This document shows, one piece after another, positions 1 through 7,823 of a DNA stretch of 64,000 nt. The notes under the pieces are model-generated. The model was not told the DNA's origin, made no database searches, and worked only from the letters and a program-made list of their open reading frames with translations. Made by a program: the position numbers and the translations under genes. This stretch comes from Paenibacillus sp. CC-CFT747 (GTDB taxonomy: Bacteria; Bacillota; Bacilli; Paenibacillales; NBRC-103111). Within the stretch, counting starts at the first letter, position 1; each line of letters starts with the position of its first letter. The stretch covers positions 1,868,501 to 1,932,500 of the forward strand of contig CP106741.1 of NCBI GenBank assembly GCA_030323305.1, written 5' to 3'.

Positions 1-581
1 AACCGCCGCTTGATGTTCCATACTAGTACATAGAAGAGCAATCCGCTGGTCAGGATCAAGACGATGCCCGATGTGAGAAAGGGGACCCGCCAGCCTGCCA
101 TCGCAATCCACTCCGAGAAAGGAGCCGTCGCCACGAGGAAGCCAAGACTGCCGCTCACCCCGGCCAGCCCGATCAGCTTCACAAATTCCTTAGCCCGGAA
201 CCAGCGGCCTAGAATCAGCACCACATTGATCCAGATCGTCGCATCCCCAATGCCCACCAGGAGCCGCGCGATCAGCAGGATCGATTCATGCGTGGCTAAG
301 CTGTACAACAACGTGCCGAATCCGTTCAACAAGGTCCCTAGAATTAGGAATCCATTCGGGCCATACCGATCGGATAGAATCCCGACGGGAATCTGGAGCC
401 CGGCATAAGCCAGAAATTGAATGCTCGCCAAGACCCCTATGGTCGCCGCCGTCACATGAAAGTCCGTCATTAATTTATCCGAGATGAGTCCCGGCGCCGT
501 CCGCTGAATCACGATCAGGAAGTAGTCCAGCAAGATGCACGCCAGCACGACCCACCTGTAGCTGCTATTCTTTCTCTCCAC
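1..581 (-). CDS. MFS transporter, N-terminal part (cut by window edge)
   Basis: Reading leftward from a GTG at 581, preceded at a suitable distance by AGGGAGCGG, about 193 residues are open to the window edge. The protein is strongly hydrophobic with roughly six membrane segments. After the second one comes GILSDRYG, the loop 2-3 signature of the major facilitator superfamily (G-x3-D-R-x-G). This is the N-terminal half of a 12-helix secondary transporter of the cytoplasmic membrane. The substrate cannot be told from this half. It is transcribed divergently from hcp. The start choice rests on the ribosome binding site. Confidence 0.8.
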   Translation of the reverse strand, partial: MERKNSSYRWVVLACILLDYFLIVIQRTAPGLISDKLMTDFHVTAATIGVLASIQFLAYAGLQIPVGILSDRYGPNGFLILGTLLNGFGTLLYSLATHESILLIARLLVGIGDATIWINVVLILGRWFRAKEFVKLIGLAGVSGSLGFLVATAPFSEWIAMAGWRVPFLTSGIVLILTSGLLFYVLVWNIKRR

Positions 582-721
582 TTGATGCCGCTCCCTTGTT
601 GGTCAATCCCTTTATTATGTCACAATGGAGCGCGCAGGTGGAATGCCAAATCCTTCCCATGCTAAGCGTGTGGCGATTATCAGAACAAATTGTCCAAAGG
701 TTATAAGAAATCCTCTGCAGG

Positions 722-764
722 TGTGACAAGACTCACATATAAGCCGACTTCTGCCCTATATAAT
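722..764 (+). promoter_or_regulatory. Fnr-type operator and promoter of hcp
   Basis: TGTGA-N6-TCACA at 722-737 is a perfect match to the Bacillus Fnr site. A TATAAT sits at 759-764. With transcription starting about 7 bases after the -10, near 771, the operator is centred at -41.5, the standard place for a class II activator that replaces the -35. This predicts induction of hcp when oxygen is low. Confidence 0.75.
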
Positions 765-797
765 GAGGTTCATCACGATACGGGAGATGAGACGGAT

Positions 798-2092
798 ATG
801 TTCTGTTATCAATGTGAACAAACGCCGGCAGGCGGATGTAAAGTGGTGGGGGTCTGCGGAAAAGATGAGACCATTGCCAGCCTTCAGGATACGATTATCT
901 TTGCGCTGAAAGGGATTGCCGCCTATGCCACGCATGCACGACAGCTGGGGTATACCGATCCCGAAGTAGACAAAATTACGCACGAAGCCCTCTATCTGAC
1001 CTTGACCAACTCCAATTTCAACCTACAGGAACACCTCGATATGGCCATGAAAGTGGGCTCCGCTGCCGTCAAAATAATGGATGTTCTCGATCGTGCCCAT
1101 ACGACTCACTTCGGAATCCCCAGCCGGTCGTCGTTTCCCAGAATAGGGTGGAAGGCAAATGCATCGTGGTAACCGGCCATAATCTATACGCGCTTGAGGA
1201 ATTGCTGAAGCAAACGGAAGGCAAGGGCCTTAACATTTACACCCACTCGGAAATGCTTCCGGCCCATGGCTATCCGAAATTGAAGAAATACAGCCATCTC
1301 AAGGGGAATATCGGCAAGGCTTGGTTTGACCAACGTCGTCTTTTCGAGCAATTCCCGGGCGCCATTCTGGCGACAACGAACTGCGTCATGCCGATTAAAG
1401 GAACCTATGCCGACCGGTTCTTCTCCTACGAAGTGGCTGGGCTTGAGGGCGTCACGAAGATCATGGGCGAAGATTTCTCCCCATTGATCGAGAAAGCTTT
1501 ATCTTTGCCGGAAGCTAATAAGGAGTCCGATCAGGTCCTGACCACCGGATTCCACCACGAAACCGTCATCGGGTTGGCGCCTGAAATCATTCAAGCGGTC
1601 AAAGACGGCAAAATCAAACGTTTCTTCGTCATCGCGGGCTGCGACGCACCGGGCACGGGAGGCGAGTACTACAGGGAATTGGCTACTTCCCTGCCCCCGG
1701 AAACGGTCATTTTGACCACCTCTTGCGGGAAATTCCGTTTTAACGATGTCGATTACGGAACCGTTCCGGGAACCGGTATCCCTCGCTATATCGACTTGGG
1801 CCAATGCAACAATTCCGGATCCACTGTCAAAATCGCCCTGGCGTTGGCAGATGCCTTCGGCTGCAGCGTCAATGAACTGCCGGTGAGCATTGTCCTGTCC
1901 TGGTTCGAGCAAAAAGCAGTGGCGATCCTTCTCGGCTTGTTCAGCTTGGGGATTCAAGACATCCGCATCGGACCCAAGCCGCCGGAATTCGTAAGCCAAG
2001 GCGTATTAAACGTATTGGTCGAAAAATTCGGATTGAAACTGATCGGCAACGCCCAAGAGGATATGAAGACCATGCTGTCCTTGCCTCACTAA
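798..2092 (+). CDS. hcp: Hydroxylamine reductase / hybrid-cluster protein (one-base frameshift)
   Basis: Cytoplasmic Fe-S protein that reduces NO or hydroxylamine under anaerobic nitrosative stress. The N-terminus begins MFCYQCEQ, and cysteines 3, 6, 14 and 20 form C-x2-C-x7-C-x5-C, the ligands of the N-terminal cubane cluster. The reading frame breaks after ...TTHFG near 1114-1121 and resumes as PQPVVVSQNRVEGK. One missing base, in the AA or CCCC run, restores a protein of about 431 residues, close to the shorter hcp class. Later Cys-rich hybrid-cluster segments (VIAGCDAPG, TTSCGKFR, LGQCNNS) are intact. The start at 798 has GGGAG upstream. The gene stands alone behind an Fnr-type promoter and is followed by a terminator. 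Confidence 0.9.
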
Positions 2093-2105
2093 TAGGAAAA
2101 TAAAG

Positions 2106-2149
2106 AAAGCGGTTGTCCTCGGCTTACGAGCCGGGAGCAGCCGCTTTTT
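2106..2149 (+). terminator. Rho-independent terminator of hcp
   Basis: A GC-rich hairpin starts with AAAGCGG and closes with CCGCTTTTT. An inner stem (CTCGGCT/AGCCGGG) lies around TACG. It starts 14 bases after the hcp stop. Confidence 0.85.
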
Positions 2150-2183
2150 CGTTGGAATAAGGATTAGATGACTTGTTCATTCT

Positions 2184-2938
2184 ATGGATAGGCTTTCCAC
2201 CACAGCAAATGAGGCGAATCCAACTATCATGAGCACTTTTCTGGAAATCATTTTGAGAACCATCGCCGCTTTTCTCTTAATCATGATCATAACGAAAGTA
2301 ATCGGTAAACATACCATCACGCAGATGACGTATCATGACTTCGTTTCTTCCATTACGTTAGGGGCCATCACAGGCAATATAGCTTTCAACACTTCACTAA
2401 AGTCATGGAATCTTATAGCGGCCCTTATTACTTTCAGCGGAATCGCCTTCCTCGTCGCCCACATTTCCATAAAAAGCCGGAAGTTAAGGAAATTTTTTCG
2501 GGAAAACCGACGATGGTCATTGAGAATGGCAAAATTCTGGAACAAAATTTACGAAAGTTAAAGTTTTCGCTCGATACTTTGAATCAAGAACTTAGGGAAA
2601 AAGAAATTTTTGATATCGAGGAAGTGGAGTACGCCGTTCTTGAACTGAACGGAAAGCTGTCCGTATTAAAGAAGCCGGAATTCCGGCAAATTACGCTAAA
2701 AGATTTATCCATCATAAGCCCGGCCAAAGCCCATTTTCCCATTGAGCTTATTATGGACGGAGAAGTTATTGATGAAAATATTAAACAAGGCGGGCTTAGC
2801 CGGGAATGGCTTTTTCAACAGTTGGACGAGAGAGGATTGGCCGTAAACGAAGTTTGTTATGCCGTAAAAGGGACCCACGGGAGTTTATATTTCGATCTAT
2901 ATAAGGATAAGATCAAGAATCCTACGGACCCGGAATAG
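2184..2938 (+). CDS. YetF-like DUF421 membrane protein (one-base frameshift)
   Basis: The N-terminal third has about three membrane helices with the family pattern FLEIILRTIAAFLL..VIGKHTITQMTYHDFV. The remainder is the soluble DUF421 region (GKPTMVIENGKILEQNL...). In B. subtilis such proteins (YetF, YdfS, YrbG) sit in the spore or cell membrane, with no settled biochemical role. The frame breaks in the run of six T at about 2494-2499. A seventh T gives the expected KLRKFFSGKPTMV junction and one protein of about 250 residues. The start is uncertain: ATG 2184 and ATG 2229 both lack a good ribosome binding site, and 2229 fits the family N-terminus better. Confidence 0.8.
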
Positions 2939-2967
2939 GGATATGATTTCATAATCAGACGATGACT

Positions 2968-3585
2968 CTAGTGCTCGCTGCCTGATTGAAGCCGGTCACC
3001 GTTTTTTCCTACATACTTAATAGAATGGATATGCGTCCTCGTAAGGTCGATGACTTCTTTAATAAATTCGTCTAACGGTTCCTTAAAGCCATTGTTAATC
3101 CACATTAGGATCAGTCCATAAAAACCAAATGCTGTATAGCGTTTAAAGTAGTCCATATTGACGGGAGTGTGGTTTAAGGTTTCAAAAATAAATTGTTCCT
3201 TGTAGATCTTCAAGATGGATTGGGGAAATTCGGTATGCAGCCCCGGTAAGGTATCGTCATATTTAATAAGCTCGAAGAAATCGCGGTGTTCATAAATGTA
3301 ACCAATAATAGCAAACGAAGGCGGGTTTAACTTATCCGCATTTACCTGCTGTCCGGGGTAATACGGTTTGCCGACGGAATCCTCCAGACCCTGAATCCTG
3401 GAAGCAAGCAAGTCTTCTGCCAATTGGATTTTATCTTGATAATGGACGTAGAAGGTGCTCCGATTATAAGCGGCGCCATCCACTATATCTTTTACGGAAA
3501 CGTTATGATAGCCCTTCTCTTTGATGAGTTTGATAAAAGCGGATTTCAAATGCTCTTTTGTGCGATTTCTTTGTTGATCATTCAT
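2968..3585 (-). CDS. TetR/AcrR family transcriptional regulator
   Basis: 205 residues. The N-terminal helix-turn-helix is typical of TetR repressors (AFIKLIKEKGYHNVSVKDIVDGAAYNRSTFYVHYQDK). The C-terminal ligand domain resembles the TetR_C family seen with SDR and efflux genes. A longer reading starts at a TTG at 3603, but GGAGG lies 7 bases before the ATG at 3585, which fixes the start there. It is divergent from two SDR genes, with a perfect palindrome in the gap, so it is probably their repressor and its own. The inducer is unknown. Confidence 0.85.
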   Translation of the reverse strand: MNDQQRNRTKEHLKSAFIKLIKEKGYHNVSVKDIVDGAAYNRSTFYVHYQDKIQLAEDLLASRIQGLEDSVGKPYYPGQQVNADKLNPPSFAIIGYIYEHRDFFELIKYDDTLPGLHTEFPQSILKIYKEQFIFETLNHTPVNMDYFKRYTAFGFYGLILMWINNGFKEPLDEFIKEVIDLTRTHIHSIKYVGKNGDRLQSGSEH

Positions 3586-3678
3586 GAATAGACCTCCTTC
3601 CAAAAAGACATTTTATAGTAAGGTGTCTACTGTATGAACATCAGCCAGAACCTTGATGATTGTTATAGGGGAACAGAA

Positions 3679-3699
3679 GAGTACAATTAAATTGTACTC
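3679..3699. promoter_or_regulatory. 21-bp perfect palindrome, likely TetR operator
   Basis: The arms GAGTACAATT and AATTGTACTC flank a single A with no mismatch. The site lies in the divergent gap, 21 bases upstream of the first SDR start. Length, symmetry and place match a TetR-family operator. The link to the adjacent regulator is inferred. Confidence 0.7.
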
Positions 3700-3720
3700 A
3701 TTATACAAGGAGGATCAGCT

Positions 3721-4458
3721 ATGGGTAAACTGCATAACAAAGTAGCCGTGATTACGGGTGGGGCATCGGGTATCGGTGCCGCGACAGCGCGTCTGTTTGT
3801 ATCGGAAGGAGCCAAAGTGGTTCTTGTTGATTTAAATGAAGAAAAAGGGCTGGCATTCGAGAAGGAGCTAAAAGCGCTCCAGGGCGATGCTTTATTTATA
3901 AAGGCCAACATCACAGTCGAAGAAGAAGTTGCGGATATTTTCAAACGTGCCATAGAAGCTTTCGGAAAAGTGGATGTCGTCTTTAATAATGCAGGGATCG
4001 GGCGTGTTCATTCCTCACACGATCTTGAATATTCCGAGTGGCGCAATACGATAAATGTCGACTTGGATGGCGTATTCTTGGTAGCGCGTGAAGCCATCCG
4101 TGAAATGTTGAAGCAAGGCGGAGGCACGATTGTCAATACGGCCTCGATGTACGGTTGGGTCGGATCACCCGGTTCGGCTGCCTACAACGCGGCCAAAGGC
4201 GGCGTAATTAACCTGACCCGCTCGCTAGCGCTGGAATACGCGGAACGCCACATTCGCATAAATTCATTATGCCCAGGTTTTATTGATACCCCGATTATTC
4301 CGGAGGAAAGTAAGCAGGCCTTGGCCCAAATGACTCCCATGAAACGTCTTGGCCAGGCAGAAGAAATGGCGAAAGCCGTATTGTTCCTGGCTTCGGACGA
4401 CTCTTCCTTCATGACCGGAAATAGCTTAACTGTCGATGGCGGGTATACGGCTCAATAA
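3721..4458 (+). CDS. Short-chain dehydrogenase/reductase (classical SDR), first of pair
   Basis: 245 residues, the usual classical SDR length. The Rossmann motif TGGASGIG lies at about residues 12-19. An acidic residue ends strand 2 (VVLVDLNEE), which favours NAD(H). NNAG, the catalytic Ser in NTAS, and YNAAK follow. Oxidoreductase on an alcohol, ketone or similar substrate that the sequence does not reveal. GGAGG lies just upstream of the ATG. It forms a two-gene unit with the next SDR (30-base gap) behind the TetR-type operator. Confidence 0.9.
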   Translation: MGKLHNKVAVITGGASGIGAATARLFVSEGAKVVLVDLNEEKGLAFEKELKALQGDALFIKANITVEEEVADIFKRAIEAFGKVDVVFNNAGIGRVHSSHDLEYSEWRNTINVDLDGVFLVAREAIREMLKQGGGTIVNTASMYGWVGSPGSAAYNAAKGGVINLTRSLALEYAERHIRINSLCPGFIDTPIIPEESKQALAQMTPMKRLGQAEEMAKAVLFLASDDSSFMTGNSLTVDGGYTAQ

Positions 4459-4488
4459 TTCTTTCATCATCTGGGGAGGTATTTCATC

Positions 4489-5262
4489 ATGGCAAAATTC
4501 GAGGGAAAAGTGATTATCATTACAGGCGCGGCAGGCGGAATCGGGAAAGCAACGGCCAAGAAGCTGGCAGAGCAAGGAGCCAAGCTGGCCTTGGTGGATT
4601 TGAACCTGGAAGCCGTTCAACAGGCTGTATCCGAATTGGGACTGAGTGAGGCCAATTCGATTGCCATTCAAGCCAATGTGGCCAAGGAAGAAGATGTCAA
4701 AGCCTATGTCAAGGCAACCGTTGAGAAATTCGGCAAAATAGATGGTTTCTTCAACAATGCAGGGGTCGAAGGAATTACGGCGAACGTGGAGGATTATCCA
4801 ACCGAGACGTTTGAGCAGGTGCTCAACGTCAATGTAAAGGGTGCGTTCCTTGGCTTGAAATACGTGGTACCTGTGATGAAGAAACAGGGGTATGGCAGCA
4901 TCGTAAATACTTCCTCCGGTGCAGGATTAATTGGATCCCCTGGTTTTGTTGGCTACAATAGCTCCAAACATGCCGTCATCGGAATGACCAAAGTCGTTGC
5001 ATTGGAAGCAGCCCCGTTTGGGGTTAGAGTGAATGCCGTGGCGCCCGGGGTAATCAATACCCGCATGATGCGTCAGATTGAGAAGAATACGGTTCCGGAG
5101 GACGCCGAAGGAGCAAGAAAAGCATTTGGCTCCGCTGTCCCAATGGGAAGATACGGAGAAGCGGATGAGGTTGCCAATGTAGCTGTCTTCTTGCTATCCG
5201 ACGATGCTTCCTATGTGTCCCAATCGATCTACACGGTGGATGGCGGCCAAATCAACCAATAA
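4489..5262 (+). CDS. Short-chain dehydrogenase/reductase (classical SDR), second of pair
   Basis: 257 residues with TGAAGGIG near residue 12, DLN after strand 2, NNAG, Ser in NTSSGAG and the YNSSK catalytic pair. It is a paralogue of the preceding gene rather than a recent copy, since the two differ along their length. It has its own GGGAGG site and ends in DGGQINQ. The pair could act in sequence on one substrate, but nothing here identifies it. A strong terminator follows. Confidence 0.9.
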   Translation: MAKFEGKVIIITGAAGGIGKATAKKLAEQGAKLALVDLNLEAVQQAVSELGLSEANSIAIQANVAKEEDVKAYVKATVEKFGKIDGFFNNAGVEGITANVEDYPTETFEQVLNVNVKGAFLGLKYVVPVMKKQGYGSIVNTSSGAGLIGSPGFVGYNSSKHAVIGMTKVVALEAAPFGVRVNAVAPGVINTRMMRQIEKNTVPEDAEGARKAFGSAVPMGRYGEADEVANVAVFLLSDDASYVSQSIYTVDGGQINQ

Positions 5263-5281
5263 CAACGAAAGTAAACATTGT

Positions 5282-5321
5282 AGCCCTTTCCGCTTCCTAA
5301 GAGGAAGCGGGAGGGCTTTTT
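5282..5321 (+). terminator. Terminator after the SDR pair
   Basis: AGCCC..CCGCTTCC pairs with GGAAGCGG..GGGCT around TAAG, and TTTTT follows. It ends the SDR unit before the convergent minus-strand genes. Confidence 0.85.
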
Positions 5322-5354
5322 GTGCGCTACTCCCGAATTCCTATGGCGGGAGAG

Positions 5355-5942
5355 TTATTTTCTCAGCGTTTGGAAATAACGATAGATCTTATTTAGTTTT
5401 TCCTTTTGTCTGCCCCGTGGACTCTCCATGCTGCCAAACTCAAAAAACTTCACTTTTTTGATGCCAACGAAGCTAAAAAGCGCTTTACGCATTAATATTT
5501 TGTGTGCGTTATTCAGCCACAGCAAAGGATAATAAGCCGGTCCCTTCATACTGGAGACGCAGACAACCGACTTCCCCTTTAAAAGTCCTTCCGGCAAAAG
5601 CCCGCCCTTCTCTCTGTACGCAAAGCCTGAAGCAAACATTTGGTCTATATAGCCCAGGAGCATAGCCGGAGGACGCCCCCACCAGATCGGGTATACCAAA
5701 ACGATCTTATCGGCCCACATCAGTTGCTCTCGGTATGCAGCGAGATTCGGGTCGGCATGCATATCTCTCCTACGCTTATTCTCGTTAAAAACCAGAATCG
5801 GGTTAAACCCTTCCTCGTATAAATCCAGCACTTTTACCTCATCGATCTTCGCATTCTCCTGGCATCCTCGAAGGACCTCCTGAAAGAGGGCAAAACTTAA
5901 GCTCTGATGATTAGGATGTGTGTAAATAACCAGCGTTTTCAT
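5355..5942 (-). CDS. Flavodoxin-fold NAD(P)H quinone oxidoreductase
   Basis: 195 residues of the MdaB/KefF/YwrO type. It begins with a flavodoxin-like strand and loop (MKTLVIYTHPNHQSLS) for FMN or FAD phosphate. The family motif YPIWWGRPPAMLLGYIDQMF follows at about residues 85-104. The predicted reaction is two-electron reduction of quinones or similar electrophiles by NAD(P)H in the cytoplasm. Its start overlaps the stop of the upstream DUF4188 gene as ATGA, so the two are translationally coupled. It is the last gene of the tetR-DUF4188-quinone reductase unit. Confidence 0.88.
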   Translation of the reverse strand: MKTLVIYTHPNHQSLSFALFQEVLRGCQENAKIDEVKVLDLYEEGFNPILVFNENKRRRDMHADPNLAAYREQLMWADKIVLVYPIWWGRPPAMLLGYIDQMFASGFAYREKGGLLPEGLLKGKSVVCVSSMKGPAYYPLLWLNNAHKILMRKALFSFVGIKKVKFFEFGSMESPRGRQKEKLNKIYRYFQTLRK

Positions 5943-6460
5943 CCGTGCGCTCCTTTATCGGGATTTGCCGGAGTCGGCACGGCTGGCTCATTCTCCCCAC
6001 CCATACGGCGGCGCGACGTCTCCATTCGGCCAGTCGCCGGGATATGCTCGGTCACCTTGGCAAGGCCAAACACCGGCATATTTCCATAAACACACTCATA
6101 ATCGCCGGCCCGGACTTTGTAGGTTTCATGGTAGATCCCCACGGTTCCATCGGTTCCGACCCTGCGATTAAAATTCCGCCAGGCTTGAAGATGCTGTCCG
6201 CCGCGGGCATACTCCTCGAGCTTCTCATACGAATCCCAATATTGCAGCAGATGCACACTGCGCCACCCCACCATGAACTCGGTACCCCGGAAGCCTAGCT
6301 TCCGATTGGTATAAAGTTCTTTCAGCACCGGCCCCATCGCCTGCAACACAGGCAGCCACTTATGTACGGCCCACAGCCGATTGACGCGCATGCCTATTAG
6401 GAATACTACGAAATCGTCCTCTGTATGAGCTGTGTATCTACCTGGTTTTACTTTCGCCAT
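5939..6460 (-). CDS. DUF4188 family protein (af470-like monooxygenase fold)
   Basis: 173 residues matching DUF4188: an N-terminal VKPGRYTAHTEDDFVVFLIGMRVNRL, then a central G(F/W)R..HLLQYWDSYEKLEEYAR..HLQAWRNFNRR segment. The fold is related to antibiotic-biosynthesis-monooxygenase dimers, but no catalytic role is proven for the bacterial family. The C-terminal 30 residues (Pro/Arg-rich) look disordered. It is followed with a 4-base overlap by a quinone reductase and preceded by a palindromic operator, so its role is probably in response to a xenobiotic sensed by the adjacent TetR. Confidence 0.8.
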   Translation of the reverse strand: MAKVKPGRYTAHTEDDFVVFLIGMRVNRLWAVHKWLPVLQAMGPVLKELYTNRKLGFRGTEFMVGWRSVHLLQYWDSYEKLEEYARGGQHLQAWRNFNRRVGTDGTVGIYHETYKVRAGDYECVYGNMPVFGLAKVTEHIPATGRMETSRRRMGGENEPAVPTPANPDKGAHG

Positions 6461-6481
6461 TTGGTTTCATCTCCCTTAAGT

Positions 6482-6503
6482 ATTTATTTATTAATAAATA
6501 AAT
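6482..6503. promoter_or_regulatory. Perfect 22-bp AT-only palindrome before DUF4188 gene
   Basis: Symmetric about 6492.5 with core TTTATTAATAAA, and 22 bases upstream of the DUF4188 start. A related palindrome lies at the same distance before the tetR gene, which supports a shared operator. Confidence 0.7.
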
Positions 6504-6530
6504 GAAAAGCCGAAAAAGAAGAGAAGGCGA

Positions 6531-7042
6531 TTAGTCCTTCTCACAGTATGGTAAAAGCTCGGGCATCTCCAGCACCTCGGACAATACGGTAGCCATCCCC
6601 ATGCCAATAAAGGCAGACGCCCGAAGGCCCGGCTGCGGTATTTGAGCCCGCTCGAATTTTTCCTTTACCACCTTATAAATATGGGCAAACCCTTCCCTCA
6701 CCTTCCCGCGGATCCCAGGCTCAACCGTCGTGAAGGCCTGCATGGACAACAAAGTTTCGTCCCGGTGTGTGGCCAACAGGTCGTAGAACGCCTGGCCCAT
6801 CCGGTCCTCCAAGTGCTCCGCCGGCGCTTCAACCTCCGTGAATAGGCCTGCAATACGCTGAACGGATTGCTCCAGAACGGCAAGGAACAGCTCTTCCTTC
6901 GTCTTAAAAAATGAAACACGTAAGGCTGGGTAACCCCCACGGCTTGAGCTATATGGGTCGTTGTAGTCTTGTAATATCCTTGTTTGGCAAAGACGGCTAT
7001 GGCGGCTTCGACAATTTGCTGTTTGCGGTCATCTTTGGCCAC
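6531..7042 (-). CDS. TetR/AcrR family regulator (one-base frameshift)
   Basis: The N-terminal helix-turn-helix is clear (IVEAAIAVFAKQGYYKTTTTHIAQAVGVTQPYVFHF). The frame breaks in a run of six A (plus strand, 6906-6911). One more base gives VFHFFKTKEEL, the normal TetR continuation, and joins the C-terminal ligand domain ending ...EMPELLPYCEKD, about 170 residues in all. It lies first in a minus-strand unit with the DUF4188 and quinone reductase genes. Palindromes of one type precede both it and the DUF4188 gene, so autoregulation is likely. The sequence break is probably an error, because the downstream half is well preserved. Confidence 0.82.
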
Positions 7043-7063
7043 TTCTTAGACCCCTTCTATATT

Positions 7064-7083
7064 TATTTATTAATTAATAAATA
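7064..7083. promoter_or_regulatory. Perfect 20-bp AT-only palindrome before tetR
   Basis: The arms TATTTATTAA and TTAATAAATA are symmetric about 7073.5 and lie 22 bases upstream of the tetR ATG. It carries the same half-sites as 6482-6503, with a spacer four bases longer. Confidence 0.65.
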
Positions 7084-7223
7084 CACGAAATACTGGTAAC
7101 TGTCAATAGATGGATTGTTCCCTTCTTCGTTTTCCGGACTCCCCGAGTCAAGCCTCCCCTAAAACGAAAAAGCAATGGGCCTGTTCCCCTTGGGATTCAG
7201 CACATTGCTTCTGCTATCGGCAT

Positions 7224-7577
7224 TTATGGAGTCAATTTATCTATGTTGTATTTTGCTCCGAACTTGTTCGCTATATAGGTTTCATAAATTTCCCGCTCCA
7301 CGGGGTCCTCTACGAGATACACCTCTATTTTCACGACTTCATCTCTGTGTTTTTTGATCGGCGAGACGGTATCTTCAAAATGCTTCTTGATTCGCTGCCG
7401 CAGCTTCCGAGCCTTTCCCACAAAGAGCAGTTCGTCCTTGTCGTTGTAAAACATGAAGATGCCGCCTTTTTCCCTGGTGATTAGGTGGAAATCCGTAAAC
7501 CCATAAATGTGGCTCAATTCTGGAGCCTCTTGCTTATGGATGGTGACTTCCGGCGTTGGAATCGTAATCGTTATCAA
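7224..7577 (-). CDS. GIY-YIG nuclease-fold protein
   Basis: 117 residues. The GIY-YIG core is seen as GGIFMFYNDKDELLFVGKARKLRQRIKKHF at about 39-68, with the first strand (GIF.FY), the second (FVGKA) and the basic helix with Arg. A Glu on the later helix (EREIYETYIANKFGAKYN) fits the metal-binding position. These small proteins are often annotated as excision-repair endonuclease-like, but specific substrates are not known. The start is TTG at 7577. It is a lone gene. Confidence 0.82.
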   Translation of the reverse strand: MITITIPTPEVTIHKQEAPELSHIYGFTDFHLITREKGGIFMFYNDKDELLFVGKARKLRQRIKKHFEDTVSPIKKHRDEVVKIEVYLVEDPVEREIYETYIANKFGAKYNIDKLTP

Positions 7578-7650
7578 GTTTATCCACGTCCTCTTAACAT
7601 ATAGAATTACATCTTACCATAGATGCTTGTCCTTCGTCTCCATAAAGTAA

Positions 7651-7684
7651 AGTATACGCCAGAACGGACGCAACAAAACATCAA
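7651..7684. repeat. 34-bp direct repeat, left copy, flanking the P-loop gene
   Basis: Begins AGTATACGCCAGAA and matches 8932-8965 at 30 of 34 positions in the same orientation. The two copies enclose a unit of about 1.28 kb containing a single gene. Confidence 0.75.
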
Positions 7685-7754
7685 ATAGGGGGACAAACAC
7701 GTCTTGTTACCTTGCGGAATATACAAAAGCATAGGCATTTATCCCACGTATGCT

Positions 7755-7801
7755 TATTCTGATGGATCCCTTTGAACCTCTAAACCATACGAATCAGAAT
7801 A
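7755..7801. repeat. Inverted repeat upstream of the P-loop gene
   Basis: TATTCTGAT at 7755-7763 and its exact complement ATCAGAATA at 7793-7801 are separated by 29 bases. It ends 22 bases before the gene start. Possible operator or hairpin; function unknown. Confidence 0.45.
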
Positions 7802-7823
7802 GGCACAAAGGAGTGTTCAGTTA

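Noticed and set aside
2480..2500. Programmed slippage at the T6 run of the yetF-like gene
   Set aside because: Same type of one-base loss occurs in about 20 other genes including essential ones, so a common technical cause is simpler.
3600..3625. Imperfect dyad ATAGTA...TACTGTAT near the first TetR start
   Set aside because: Mismatched, and the perfect palindrome at 3679-3699 is a better operator.
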